NCBI GenBank assembly: GCA_012845835.1
Contig: JABAKD010000005.1
Coordinates: 3,848,155-3,912,154, forward strand
Origin: Undaria pinnatifida
Taxonomy: Eukaryota > Sar > Phaeophyceae > Laminariales > Alariaceae
DNA: 64,000 nt
Direction of reading: 5' to 3'
Shown here: positions 1 through 12,100 of the stretch, piece after piece
Layout of the letters: each line of letters opens with the position of its first letter
Position numbering within the stretch: position 1 is the stretch's first letter
Translations under genes and position numbers: made by a program
The notes under the pieces: model-generated
Databases searched by the model: none
The model's input: only the letters and a program-made list of their open reading frames with translations
What the model was told of the DNA's origin: nothing

Positions 1-209
1 CGGAACAGTTTTGCAAAATATCATGCTCCAGGGTATAAAAAAATAAAACAGTATGAAATGGGATGGGATGGAATTCCGACTATACTTTTTTCGGTAGGTT
101 ATTAAGGAGTCCCGGAATGCAGAAAATGCGTATTTTGCCAAAAGTGAAGGTATAGAGCTCCTCAATCTAGCAACCACCCACAGAAGGCGAAAAAAATGGC
201 GCACATCTG

Positions 210-790
210 CCGTACGTAGCACGTGTGTGTATGTCCGGTATCATCTGCACCGTCGATGTGACTGTATGCAAGGTGCACGCACGCTCGGAGAAAGCGCACG
301 ATTAATTTTTGCATTCTCTGTGTGGGACATTGTCTCGTCTCGGCTGCTATTATTTGTCCTAGGTCGGAAAGTACGCACGTTGCACATTATGGCGTGTGCG
401 GCATTGATCGCATGTCTTCCGGTATATGTTGTCGGTAAGGTCGGAACACTCGCACACACGTTGCACGTCCGAGTGTTGTGCAGGAATCCTGCACCCGAAG
501 GCTTTCGTATGCAACGTCGGAACACATATATATGTCTTATGGTACCTTGCACGAAACCCAATCCGCACGTGGCACGATTTTTTGTAGGTCGGAACGCACA
601 GGCACACGCACACGTTGTACGGTCTGTTTGCCACAGGCCACATCCCCGGAATTTTGTCTCGAAGGAGTCGGAGTGCGCACACGTTGCATGGATGGCCTGG
701 CCTGCACATGCATGCGGCATATCATCTCCCAGAAAGGTTTTCTAGGCAAGACGTCTCGGGCACCCCGCGCGTGCACACACGTTTAAGCGC
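210..790. repeat. Degenerate 76-bp tandem repeat
   Basis: A motif of the form GGTCGGAA...CGCACACGTTGCAC recurs near 285, 362, 439, 513, 589 and 667, a spacing of 74-81 bp. The repeat is poor in stop codons, so long frames stay open on both strands. None resembles a known protein and I do not call them genes. Confidence 0.6.
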
Positions 791-938
791 ACCGCCACCG
801 CCAGTCGGGACCCCACGGTGTGTCCAGCTGCCCGCGCCCGCTCGTCTCACTCAGACGCGTGCTGTTTATTATACAACGCACAGAACAAGTATAAGCACTC
901 CTTGCTAGGGGTGCAAATAAACACACTCCATAAAAAGT

Positions 939-1275
939 CGACGAGGTATTAGCACTTTTTGGCTGAAAAAAAATCTGAGCGACGGGGTTTTAGAGCCCCC
1001 GAACCCCTCCCTACACTAATTCCAAGTAACTTTTCCTTCCCCCCAGAAGGGGTTTCCAGTTGTAGAAGACGTTGACCCAGAACCATCGGAATTCTCATTC
1101 TCGTTTCCGCAATATGGTTGTTTTGCACACCTGTGCCACGGGTTCTGTTCATCGGATTTTGCGCTCTACAGTTTTTGCTCAAAATCGGTTTTTTGGGAGG
1201 GGGTATAGAAGTCCTCCTTGAGCATCCACCCTCAGAAGGCAAAAAAAGAGCCGGCGCACCTACACCGTGGCGGGT
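939..1275. mobile_element. Diverged MITE-1 copy with TTAA mini-MITE remnant
   Basis: The internal order matches better MITE-1 copies: the GCACTTTTTGGC end, a gacgggg block, an AGAGCCCCCGAACCCC to TTTCCAGTTGT insert (about 991-1061), an ATCGG block, and a GGCGCACCTACACCGTGG end. The terminal inverted repeats are badly eroded. Confidence 0.5.
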
Positions 1276-1434
1276 GGTAAGCAAAACAGCCTGATAAGCT
1301 ATTAAAAAAAATAAAAACAAAATGAAGACCCAAGGAATCAACTGCTGAGAGCACTTAGCAGCGCGGTTAGGCACGATTTCGATGCGAGTCAACGAGGGAA
1401 AAAGAACTAGCCGTAATATTCCCGCGATAAAAAC

Positions 1435-1580
1435 GAAGGCACGTACAAGTATCGTTGTGGGAAAGGGGGGGGGGGGAAGAGCCTGCTTGTACTGACCCCG
1501 GGTCTGAGTTAGGCCTACGGAGCGAGCATGAGAAAGGAGAAAAGTGCGACGATGATGGAAGGTATGAGCGAAACAAACAA
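1435..1580 (+). repeat. Dispersed repeat F, copy 1
   Basis: Shares the words GGCACGTAC, a G-run, AGAGCCTGCT and GGGTCTGAGTTA with copies at 12955-13165 (inverted), 45575-45720 (inverted) and 52565-52880. Useful because its intact GAGTTA junction is the empty site for a TA-targeting element at 52.6 kb. Confidence 0.5.
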
Positions 1581-1674
1581 AACATCCCGTACGGGCTGGC
1601 CTGGGTGTTTTTTGCCGGATTAGTTGCGCGGGTGTGCCCGGCGGCTTGCCGTTTCTCGTTGTACTTTTAAGACT

Positions 1675-2044
1675 GATTCTACGATAGCCCCCCCCCCCCG
1701 AAAAAAAAAAACTATTACGGGGGTCCCTAGTAAATAGGACCTACGGTGGACACAAAAACCTATATATTCATCTATTTTTGCAGACAATATTTGGTCCTGT
1801 TTACTATAGTCCTCCGTAATAAAACCGGCGATTTTCTCAAACAAACGTTTCGTTGCTGCTCGATACGAGGAAGGGTGCTATGAAAAGGACATCTTCACAT
1901 ATTTTCTTCTTTGCGAAGGGCTATCGACTAATGGCGTCGGGTCGGCAAGGAGCACCGTATTTCAGGAGATACGGCCGAGAGCTGGTTTCGAAAACCGACG
2001 ATTTCGTTAAAGAAAAGTTGGGGGGGCTACCGTAGTAAGATTCT
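1675..2044. mobile_element. MITE-2, copy 1 (nested insertion inside)
   Basis: The inverted ends read GATTCT..ACGATAGCCCCCC on the left and, on the opposite strand at the right, GAATCTTACTACGGTAGCCC. The interior (CCGGCGATTTTC, GCTGCTCGA.ACGAGGAA) matches the copies at 8187-8443 and 35714-35958. It is longer than they are because another element sits at 1713-1821. No transposase. Confidence 0.7.
1713..1821. mobile_element. 109-bp TIR element nested in MITE-2
   Basis: Ends are perfect inverted TATTACGG/CCGTAATA, continuing as an imperfect inverted repeat of about 29 bp (GGTCCCTAGTAAATAGGACC against GGTCCTGTTTACTATAG...). It interrupts MITE-2 between its C-run and CCGGCGATTTT, which are nearly adjacent in the copy at 8.2 kb. 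Confidence 0.65.
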
Positions 2045-2537
2045 TAACATTTCAAGAGTTTCCCTCCCCCCCCTTTCAACATGCTATACCCCCCCCCCCT
2101 CGGGATTTAACGCCAACCACATCGGACCCGAATGGGGAAGCTACGAATTTCAACACTTTTATCAAGTAAAAAAAGTCGACAACACGCAACAATGGTAACA
2201 ACAACGTTGAACTATCCCTATTTTCGTTGTTTTCGGCTATTTTCGTTACACGTTTTAGGCCTTGAGTGCGTATGAATAGGTTTTTTCGCATGCATTTCTT
2301 TCTAAACCCAGTTGTAGGGTGAGGTGTAATACGAGTATAAAGCTTATTAACGCCTTTTAACAACTGGAAACCCGTTTTATTGGGGATAAATCACTTGAAA
2401 TTGGTGCAGAGAGATATTTGGGGGGCTCTGCAGGGTTTAAGAGACAAGGTTCTATTTTTTTTTTGTGCCATCGGTACCGTAGCGCACGGTCTCACTCATT
2501 GTGATCGCCGCCCTTATCCCACTGTATCTCCGCCTTG

Positions 2538-2798
2538 GACGAATGCTACGATAGAGGTATACCGTTTTTTGGCTTAAACGTTTTCTGAATGACGGGGCTC
2601 CTTAATTCCAAAATCGTCGGAAATACGCCATTTTTGTTTTGCGCGATTCTTGTTGTGTATCTAGGCCATGGGATTGTTAATCCGGTATATAGCAGTTTTG
2701 ATTTTTCTCTAAATCATTTTTTTGGGAGAGGTCTTAAGTTCCCAAATTGAGGAGCAGAATTAGAAAAAAAATGGTGCACCTCTATCGTAGCACGAGTC
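2538..2798. mobile_element. MITE-1 copy (261 bp)
   Basis: Bounded by GACGAATGCTACGATAGAGG and its inverted partner CCTCTATCGTAGCACGAGTC. Interior blocks in family order: ggggctcctta, AAAATCGTCGG, CTAGGCCATGG, and a block ending in agttcccaaattgaggagc. Non-autonomous; no coding potential. Confidence 0.75.
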
Positions 2799-3142
2799 TT
2801 TAGCCGAACACCAAGGGTACGCTATTAGTAGGGGGGATGTTATGAGGGTGTGATGATGTTATGATGATGTTATGACACCCCCTCGTTTATCACTACCCCG
2901 TTTGAGCCACTCGCACGACCGACTCTGTACCTCACTGACACAAGCGTACCTAAAGATGGTTTCAACGGCGCTGTGTAGCTTACAGTTCCATTGCGGATTT
3001 TATCGCAAAATAAAAACAGCGCGATCGCAATATAAAAACAGCGCGCAAGCCTAAGACCGCCAAGGAACAGGGGGTCAACGCGTGAGAATGACCCCCCCAT
3101 CCACTGCAAAAAATGGCCTCAAAAAGTGAACCTCCTTCCGTA

Positions 3143-3233
3143 GTCTTGGCCTGCGGTCGCGGGGGCTCAGGCGGACGGCGCCGTGAAGGAAAAGCAGCTG
3201 CACGAGGAGTGCAAGCTTCGGGCACCTTCCCAC
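3143..3233 (+). pseudogene. Decayed duplicate of the GAF-gene exon at 4307
   Basis: After an AG at 3141-3142 the frame carries GAQADGAVKEKQLHEEC, close to RAQADGAAKQKQL of the exon at 4307-4411; the nucleotides GGGCTCAGGCGGACGG are identical. No GT donor follows in frame, so I read it as a dead exon copy. It could instead be a real 5' exon with a donor I did not recognise. Confidence 0.45.
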
Positions 3234-3277
3234 ATGTTGGAGACATATAGGCACTCTGATATATATATAACCCTGGC

Positions 3278-3538
3278 GAGTCTTCCCACGGCAGGCGTGC
3301 GGCAGATTCTAAGAAGTTTCTGAGCTCCTAAAGTTGAGGAGCTCAGAAAAATCTCACCGAAAACATGACTTGGAAGGCATTCGTTCGCGCGACCCGACCC
3401 GATGTTTTTCTATGCCCTAGCAATTAACACACAAATTGTACGCGTAAAATCATCGACCTAACCGATAGTTCCACACCTGAGGAGCCAGAAAAAAACGCCT
3501 GCCCCAAAAATTGCCAAACCCATACCGTGGGATGACTC
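3278..3538. mobile_element. MITE-D copy 1 (261 bp)
   Basis: Inverted ends GAGTC(A/T)TCCCACGG / CCGTGGGATGACTC. The interior has GATTCTAAGAA, TTTCTGAGCTCCTAA, ACATGACTTGGAAGGC, TTCGTTCGCGC and GATAGTTCCACACCTGAGGAG. Other copies lie at 5942, 6318, 9549, 31615 and 63870. Confidence 0.7.
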
Positions 3539-3552
3539 TATCTCTTACCCTG

Positions 3553-3821
3553 GACGCGTGCTACGCTAGAGGTATACCTTTTTTTGGCGAACATGGTTTG
3601 TGAACGACAGGAGTCATCAACCCAAAATCGTCGGAAACAGGCCATTTTTTTTTTTTTGGTGCGTGATTCTTGTTGTGTACCTAGGCCGTGGGGTTGTTAA
3701 TCCGGAATGTAGCGGTTTGTATTTCTTCTTTAATCAGTTTTAGGGAGAGAGTTGTCTTAAGCTCCCAAATCGAGGGGTAGTATTAAGAAAAAAGGTGGTG
3801 TACCTCTATCGTAGCTCGCGC
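3553..3821. mobile_element. MITE-1 copy (269 bp)
   Basis: Left end GACGCGTGCTACGCTAGAGG and right end CCTCTATCGTAGCTCGCGCC are inverted partners. Interior AAAATCGTCGG and CTAGGCCGTGG match other copies. Confidence 0.75.
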
Positions 3822-4306
3822 CCCTAACCCTGGCCCTGACCCATAGAAACCCAACCAACCAATGCAGGGAAAATCCCGTTCGTTCCATGCACATTCTGCC
3901 TCAATCATTTTTTGACAATTTAACAAAGTGCTAACCTCTACTGGAGGTGTGGAAATTAGCCACACCTAGGGTTGGGACCATGGCGTCTCCTCCTCCTTTG
4001 ACCGCGCAATAAAAAAACACGAAAGCATGTGCCTGGAGGGGGTAGAAGGGAAGACACCTGTGACCACGGTCTTGCCCAGAAGGTCGTTGAGGCACAAAAC
4101 CTCTTACGGGTTGAGCTGAAGTGTTAAAATTGATTGTTTGACAAAAAAAACTCTACCGAGGTGTGGAAACTGACCGCACCTGTTGGGACCACGGCGTGTC
4201 TTCCTGCCCGCGCCTTCCCTCGCTAAGCTTGCCCGCACCGTTATCGCTGCCCTTGCCGCACCCCCCCCCCCAAACTGCCCTCCCCAACTATCCGTTCTGA
4301 CCGCAG

Positions 4307-4411
4307 TCTCGGGCTCAGGCGGACGGTGCCGCAAAGCAAAAGCAGCTTGGGAGTATCCGGCGCAGAAAATCCAACATCGGGCAGCAACCAGCAGACCTCA
4401 AGCCGCTCAAG
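4307..4411 (+). CDS. GAF gene exon 1 of those seen
   Basis: Acceptor tgaccgcag before 4307 and donor GTGGGT at 4412. The 35 codons begin SRAQADGAAKQKQLGSIRRR: basic and likely helical. Phase 0 at both ends. The true start codon lies upstream and was not found. Confidence 0.6.
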
Positions 4412-7400
4412 GTGGGTGGGACATATATCTATATGTATTCGCAAGGAATGTATTTCCGAACACTGATAGTTCCGTTCTATCACTGTCCTCACGGAGTCCA
4501 CCCAAGAAAAGAGCAAAAATCAAAGAAAGCGAAGCAAAGCAGATTAGAGCAAAGCAAAGCAAAGCAAAGCAGATCAGAGGCAAAGCAAACCAAAGCAAAC
4601 CAAAGCAAACCAAAGCAAACCTAACCTAACCTAACCTAACCTAACCTAACCTAACCTAACCTAACCTAACCTAACCTAACCAAACCAAACCTAACCAAAC
4701 CAAACCAAACCAAACCAAACCAAACCAAACCAAACCGAACCAAACCATACCCAAATCACACCAGACCAAACCAGACCAAACCAGACCAAACCGTCTCCAA
4801 TTCGTATTGAGTCGGTTCCGTTTCCGTTTTTGTTTGCGAAAAATACCTCAAACACGTCAGCTGTGATTTTCGCCGTTTGAGTGGTCAATGCTCAGCGTAC
4901 TATGTATGCCCTTCCCGTTTCACTTCAAATTGTTGTCCCCTTCCCTTCAACCCCGTCATTACTTCCTCAGTCCCTCGATTTCGAGAACAAACGAAAACAC
5001 GTCCTCGTAAACCGATCCAATCTCGTTTCCTTCGCCGTGCTCGCTAAAGTCGCAGTGAATCATCACCGAGTTTGACTCTAGTGCCTCTTTGTTTCAGCTG
5101 TTTCGTTTCATCTGTTCCGTTTACAACGTACTTTCTATATTTTCTTCCCTTCACTTTCCTTCCCTTCCCTTCCCTTCCCTTCCTTTCCGTTCCCCTTCTC
5201 CCGCCGTCGATTACTAGCCCATCGATTTCGAGTACGAGCCTACCTTGGAGGACGGCAACTTATCACAAGGAGGAAGTTATGACAGTTCTGTGAGTACTCC
5301 CCCCGCCCCCAACGGCTGCCCACTCTTCATGCCACTCGGCGAAAACCACAAGGCGCGAAGCGCTTGGTGCGCGGCGATGTTTGCCTGGTCGGTGAAAACT
5401 CGAGGTGCTCCGTCCCGGCACTGTAACGATACGAAGGTCTTTGGTCTTTAGCCTACGAGTTTGCGGTAAATGAGTACCCCCCCCTCCCCTTCCCCCCGGG
5501 CCGCTGTTAAGCAGCCATATTTTAGTTTTTTCCGGAGCTAAGTGCGATAGTTTTTTCTCCGAGAGAGGGAAACCGTGTGCAGCATAATTTTTTACGTTTT
5601 TTTTTCCTGCGGCGTCTTACTGAGGAGGCTATATACCCCACACGAAAACTGCTTTGATGAAAAAATGGCGCAGCTCAGTAGACTGGTTTCTACCGACTGT
5701 AGGCCTAGAAATCGGCAAAGGGAAGCTGTCGTTCCGTCTCGTGTGCTCTGCTGTACTCGCCCGGGCTATCCATGCACGTGAGACGCCTGAAGCCTCGAGA
5801 GCGAGTGATCATCACTCCCCCCCGTGCATCCGATCCTAAACGGCCAACCGTCGGTAGGATCCCCCCCCCAGTATCGTATTCATTGGTATTTTAATTCATC
5901 AGTTTTGAAACAAAATTGACATTTCGAAAAAGCATGTTGCTGAGTCATCCCACGGTAGGGTTGCGGGCGAAAGTCCCCGAGCTCCTCACATGAGGTAGGA
6001 ACTCAATATCTCACCCGAAAAATGCTTTCGAAGGCATTCGGTCGCACAACCCGACCAAGCTTCTACGCGTTAGCCCAGAAAAAAAAAAACGTACTCGTGA
6101 AATTACCTCATTGACCGGCAGTTCCCCACACGAGGAACTCCATCGCCCGGGGACGCTTTGGCCCAAACAATGCAACCCCTACCGTGGGATGACTCTGCTT
6201 CCCGAGAGAAAGCGTGTGCAGTCACACGCGAAGGTAAAGGTAAAAGACGTCTACCGTTTTTTTTTCTGTGGCTTCTCACTGAGGGTTCTTACCTCCACCC
6301 GAAAAAACGATTTTGGGGAGTCATCCCACGCTAGGTGGCGCAGCAGATTCTAAGGATTTTCTGAGCTCCTACCATGAGGATATCTGTCAATATCAACATC
6401 ATCACCCCAACGCGACTTCGAAGACGTTTGTTCCGAGCAAACCCGATCAACAGTCGCCCAAAACACGACTTCGAAGACGTTTGTTCCGCGCAAACCCGAC
6501 GAACAGTCGCCCGAAACATGACTTCAAAGCCGTTTGTTCCGCGCAAACCCGATCAACAGTCGCCCAAAACACGGCTTCGAAGACGTTTGTTCCGCGCAAA
6601 CCCGACGAACAGTCGCCCGAAACATGACTTCGAAGGCATTTGTTCCGCGCAAACCCGATCAACAGTCGCCCAAAACACGGCTTCGAAGACGTTTGTTTCG
6701 CGCAAACCCGACGAACAGTCGCCCGAAACATGACTTCGAAGACATTTGTTCCGCGCAAACTCAACCAGCAGTCAACCGAAACATGACTTCGAAGACATTG
6801 GTTCCGATCAAACCCGACCAACATCAGTTCTCCGCAGAAAGTCCTAAAACAGAAATATGAGCGAAACAAGTTGCGATGCTAATCGATAGTGCCACAATTT
6901 TGAAGCTCAACCCGGTCAGGAACGTTTGCCCCCCCCCCCCAAAAAGCGGGTGTTCTATGTATGATACATTATTGTGTTTTATCATAGTGGACGAAACTAG
7001 TCCTAACCCTAACCCTGGCCCTAGCCCATACGAGATATACCGATGAAGACCCCCTAGTGACGTCAACTGGAGTGAAATGGTTGAAAATACACAAATAATG
7101 TGTATCTGTGCAAAAAAGCGCAAGCCCTTACCCTATACTAACCGAAAGTTGCCACCACCTTAAGGAGCTCGAAACCGGCCAGGAACGCTCTGCGCGAAAC
7201 AGTGCAGCTAATGCAACCGACCTGAAACTTTTGGCGCGAACAGTACAGACCCTCTACCGCGCAGAGGCGAAAAAGACGCGTGCTACGATAGAGGTGCACC
7301 ACTTTGTTTTTTCTGAGGTCCCCCTCACTCTGGGAGGTTAAGACACCTTTCCCAAAAACACCGTTTTTTTGGAGAAAAAGTAAAACTGCACTACCGGATC

Positions 7401-9110
7401 AAAAATCTTATGGCCTCCTTAAGCACACAACAACAATCACGCCATAAAATCGCCTGTTTCCGACGATTTTGGGTCAAGGAGCCCCCGTCAGTCAGAAACT
7501 ATTAACGCCAAAAAACGGTATACCTCTAGCGTAGCACGTGAAGCGTGCTGCGATAAGAGGTACACCCCTTTGTTTTCTTTCAGGTTCCTCAATTTGGGAG
7601 CTTGAGACAACCCTCTCCCCAAAAACTGACTTGGAGTAAAAAATAAAAACTGCTACAAGCACCGGACGAAAAAAATTCCCATGGGGCCAAGATACACCAA
7701 CGAAAATCATGCAAGAAAAATGGCCTATTATTTTTTTTTTCCGACGATAGTATTAATAGGTTAAGGAGCCCCGTCATTCAGAAACCATTTTCGCCAAAAA
7801 AAGGTATACCTCTATCGTACCATGCGTCAGAAGCCGTGTAGAACCGCACCATTTGTCTTACTGAGGGCCCGCACTTGAGGAGGTTTGTACCCTACGCGAA
7901 AACTGATTTGGAGAGCAAAAACAAAAGTGATATCGTACCCCCCCCCCCCCCCCCCTTCCGATGAACGATCTCATGACGCAAAAATATCGCCAAAAAAATA
8001 AGGATTATCTCGAAATTTCCGACGACTTTGGGTTATGAGGAGGGTTCCCCTTCCCCGTCATTTCCAAAAACGTGAACGCTCTCATGGGTCTAGGTAAGGT
8101 ATACGAGGCAACCATATTGCCCCCCCCCAAAAAAGAAAAACTTGATAGTAAAAATTTCCGACGATTTTGGGGTGGTATAACCTCTGACTGATTCTTACTA
8201 CGATAGCCCCCCCCCCCCCCGAACCAGCGATTTTCTTTTAACGAACGCTGCATGGCTGCTCGAGACGAGGAAATATGCCACGAAGAAAGTATCTTCATGT
8301 ATTTCCTTGGTTCGCAAAGGATTGTATCGAATGATGACATCGGGGTTGAAAGGGGCACAGCGTATCTCGGGAGACACCACCGGGAGCTGGTTTTCAAAAC
8401 CGGCGATTTTGTTGAAGAAAAGTTGGGGGGGCTAACGTAGTAAGACTCCTCTCCCTATACAAATTCCACTTAGTTTTGCACCTAAAACGGGTCAAGGAGG
8501 GGGTTAAGGAGCGACGTCGTTCAGAAAACGTTGCAGAAAAGAAATTGCTGCCTCCATCGCCGCATGCGTCGGTCATTTTCCTTGCCGTAGGTGGTATGGA
8601 GTAGCTGTGGCAACTACGTGGGCTTAGTGAGACGGGATAATGTCTTTAGCAGCGATTTACAGTCACGGCAACCACGCCACCGCCAGCACCACCACCACCA
8701 CCACCACCACCACCGCCAACCCCGCCAACACCACACCGCCGCCGTCCGCAATGTTTTCGGCAGGGTGGGAAAGGGGGGTCGGGGCGGCAGTCGATGTCGA
8801 TCCACAACCCCGACCCGGCGAGGCAGGCCCGGATAGAAGCCGCCAAGGCGAAGCGTCAGCGGGCGATCGAGTACGGGAACAGCGCGCTGAAGGCTACGGT
8901 TCGCGAGGGAAATTTGAAGGATCTCAAGAAGCAGGTGCGCGTGTACAAAACAGAACGACTGCTGTTTTGGCTGGATGCAAATTTTGTTTTTGGTCCCTTT
9001 TTGTGGTGCCACGCACTGGGAGCCGAATCGCGTAAGGGCGGGCCGGCTTGTCTAGGGTGTCCTTGGACAGAACTGCCGCTGGGTAGCGGTAGCTGGGGGG
9101 GCGAGGGCTT

Positions 9111-9147
<37 letters not shown>

Positions 9148-12100
9148 GGTTGTGGTTGTTGTTGTTGTTGTTGTTGTGGTTGTTGTTGTTGTTATTGTGG
9201 TTGTTGTTGTTGTTGCTGTTGTTGTTGCTTGCCTTGGTCATTTGAACATCGACCGCGCATCTTTTTCAAGACAGAGCACCGTTCCTACTCCTTACAGAGA
9301 CACCCCCGACATTTTGGGCTTTCAACACGATCCTTAACTTTTATCTCCTTGCTGCTTCGTGTTGCCGGGGGGGGGGGGGGTGTACGAAATTAGCGCATCA
9401 TGGCCGTAGTCGTACGGGTGGGGAGGGGAGGGGGGTATTAGATTGGTGCTCACAAGCCTCGCGAACAACTGCCGCATTCCACTGATGAAGCACCCTTGAC
9501 CACAACAGCTATACCCCCCCCCCCCCCCCCCCCCTTCCCCCTCCGCCCTCTCGCGCTGGGTGGTGCGCCAGAATTTTCTGAGCTCCTAGCGTTGAGGAGC
9601 TCAATATCTCGCCCGGAACACGATTTCGAAGGCATTCGTTCGCGCAAGCCCGACCAACCCTGCCATGATCTAGTCCCGAAACAAATTCTGCTCGTAAAAC
9701 TATCATGCTAGCCTATAGTTCACACACTGACGCGTGCTTACGATGATAGAGGCGAACCACTTTTTTTTTTTTCTGAGGTTCCTTAATTCGGGGGAGCTTC
9801 AAGACGCTTTTTCTTTTTGGAGCAAAGCACAACTGCTACCTGATGAAAACAAAAATCCCATGGCCTAGGTACGCAACGAGAATCACTAAAAAAAAAGAAA
9901 AACAAATGGCCCATTCTTTTTTTTTCTCCGACGAGTTTGGGTCAAAGAGCTCCGTCATGCAGAAAACATTTACGCCAAAAAAAGGTATACCTCTACCGGT
10001 CCGAAACCTTTGCCCCCCCCCAAAAAAATATTCCAACCCTTGCCCCGGGATGACTCACTAGCAGAACCTTATTGATATTGGGGTCCTTGGTCAAAACCGC
10101 TGACATAGTACGCCTCCGCCTTCTTCCGTCGCCGTCCGGGCTTACGCCGTGTTTGGCCTCTTCCCTTCCCTGCCCACCCACCCACTCATCCACCCACCCA
10201 CCCAGCCCGTCCCACCAGGCGGCCTCCCGCCCCGTCCTGAAACAACGGAATATTAGTCCGTCGCTTCGTCCCTCGTATACAGCCCCCCTCGAAGATGGAT
10301 TTATTTTTTCTATTGTAAGTCCTCGAGTCATTAATAGTACCAGTGTGAGCTAATGAATGGTTTCGCCCCCCCCCCCTCCCCCCCTCCCCCCTCCCTCTTT
10401 TTTTTTTTTTTATTCCCTGAGTTGTTAATAGTGCCAGTGTGAGTTAAGGAATGGTTTCAACCCCTTGGACTTGTACTCTTTCTTTCGTTTGGATAAAAAA
10501 AATACACACACATTGTTTTTTTTTTGGCAGATTTTGGCGGACTTCGTGAGCACGATCGGGTGCGACCGAGCGACCCTCATGTTTGTGGACACGCCTAACC
10601 AGGTGGGTGAGGGCAAAAAGGGTTTCCAATCGTCCGGGGGGAGGGGGTGAAGGAAGAGGGGGATGAGGGGGGGAAGGGGAGGAGGGGGAGCGGAGAGGGG
10701 GGAGAAAAGAGAGAGGAGGGGGGCAAGGCGACGGGGGAGGGAAAAGGTGGAGGAGGGAGGAGGGGGGATGCGTAAGGCGGGGGGGGGGGGGGTGGAGGGG
10801 GGCAGGGGGGTAGAGGAGGAAGAGGAGGAGGGAGGGTGGAAGGGGCCCCTGTGTTGCTTCGCACACAAGAAGTATTTTTTGTAGCTGGATCTACGATGGA
10901 AACCACACGTGGAATCACCTCTACCTCGTTTTTTTGTTGTGCCAGATTTCACTATTCTGCCCTAACTCCAGCCTCACCCACTTAATCAAAAAGTGCACCA
11001 CCCTGCGATGGACCTTTTGATTCTCTCACTTCAGAGTGGCAAAAAAAGTGGCAGCAGTTTGCGTGCCCGCTAAGGACCGTGGCAAGTGTCGCCGAAGTTA
11101 CAAAGTGTGGTTCCAGGTCGTTGGATTTTCTCTTTCTCATGCTGGTGGCCAAGTCATTTTTACTGGTGTAGCTCTATAAGCACTCCCCGTGTCGTCGGAC
11201 GTACGAGTATTTTTTTTCTCATACGGTTAGTTGTTTTGTGATCTAGCGCTACCACACTACAACGCAGTGGTTTTCGTCCAATAGGTATTTGTATTTTGAA
11301 GGCGCACACGTCTTAAGCCGATTGCAGCGTCGGTGACAAAAACAAAAAAGACCACCCCCACCCTGCAATAGCTTCCTTGCCTGTATACACGAGCATACGG
11401 CGAATCTTACGCGGTAACAAACAAGGATCCCACCCCCCCTTCCCTCCCACTCCACTCCCTATCCGCCCTGTTGACGCCCGCTTATTTTAGGAACTGTTTT
11501 TCTTTGACGGAAACACGAGAATTTCGTTCCCGCTTCGGAAAGGAATAGCCGGACATTGCGCGGCGACTGGCGTCGGCTTGATCGTTAACGATCCCTACTC
11601 GAATGAACACTTCAACGCCCAGGTGAGAAAGGGCGCCACGTGGGCGAATTCTACGCTAGAGACACATAACCACACTTTTTTCCCGACGCTTCCCCTCGAA
11701 GTGCCAAAGTTGTAACCTTTTTGGGAGTTGATTATATCTTGATTTTATTATAGCGACCACAGAAAAACGACGATTGCGACGTTTTTCGAAGAGTATACGA
11801 GTAGTAGCGCGAGCGCGCGCGCAAGCTGTACGAGTAGGACCATGCTCCCTGCACCCGTCCCGTACGAGTCAGTCTTTGCGTTGTTGTCGCCGTTCCGACG
11901 CGAGTTTTTTCCATCGCCATCCAGCAGCGGCTGATGCCGTAATCGTCAATTTTTCCCTCTGAGGGTCTCGGAGGGTTTATTAGCCCCTTCACGACTGAAA
12001 GCGAGTTATAACCCCTTCACGGCTTAAACCCCGTTCACGACTGGAAGGGGTTATAACCCCATTCACGGCTGAAAGCGAGTTATAACCCCTTCACGGCTTA

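Noticed and set aside
4619-4690. Telomere end
   Set aside because: A 5-bp CTAAC block within an intron, flanked by AAACC and genes on both sides; too short and interstitial.
6417-6833. CRISPR-like array
   Set aside because: No spacers: units are contiguous, and the context is eukaryotic.
6374-6869. Repeat proteins on both strands
   Set aside because: The 53-bp unit is not a multiple of three and lies in a MITE; frames arise from repeat composition.
9100-9240. Poly-Cys/Val/Asn proteins
   Set aside because: Trinucleotide TTG tract.
10425-10952. 175-codon Pro-rich minus-strand frame
   Set aside because: Low-complexity G-rich tract; it also overlaps a supported plus-strand exon at 10531-10602.
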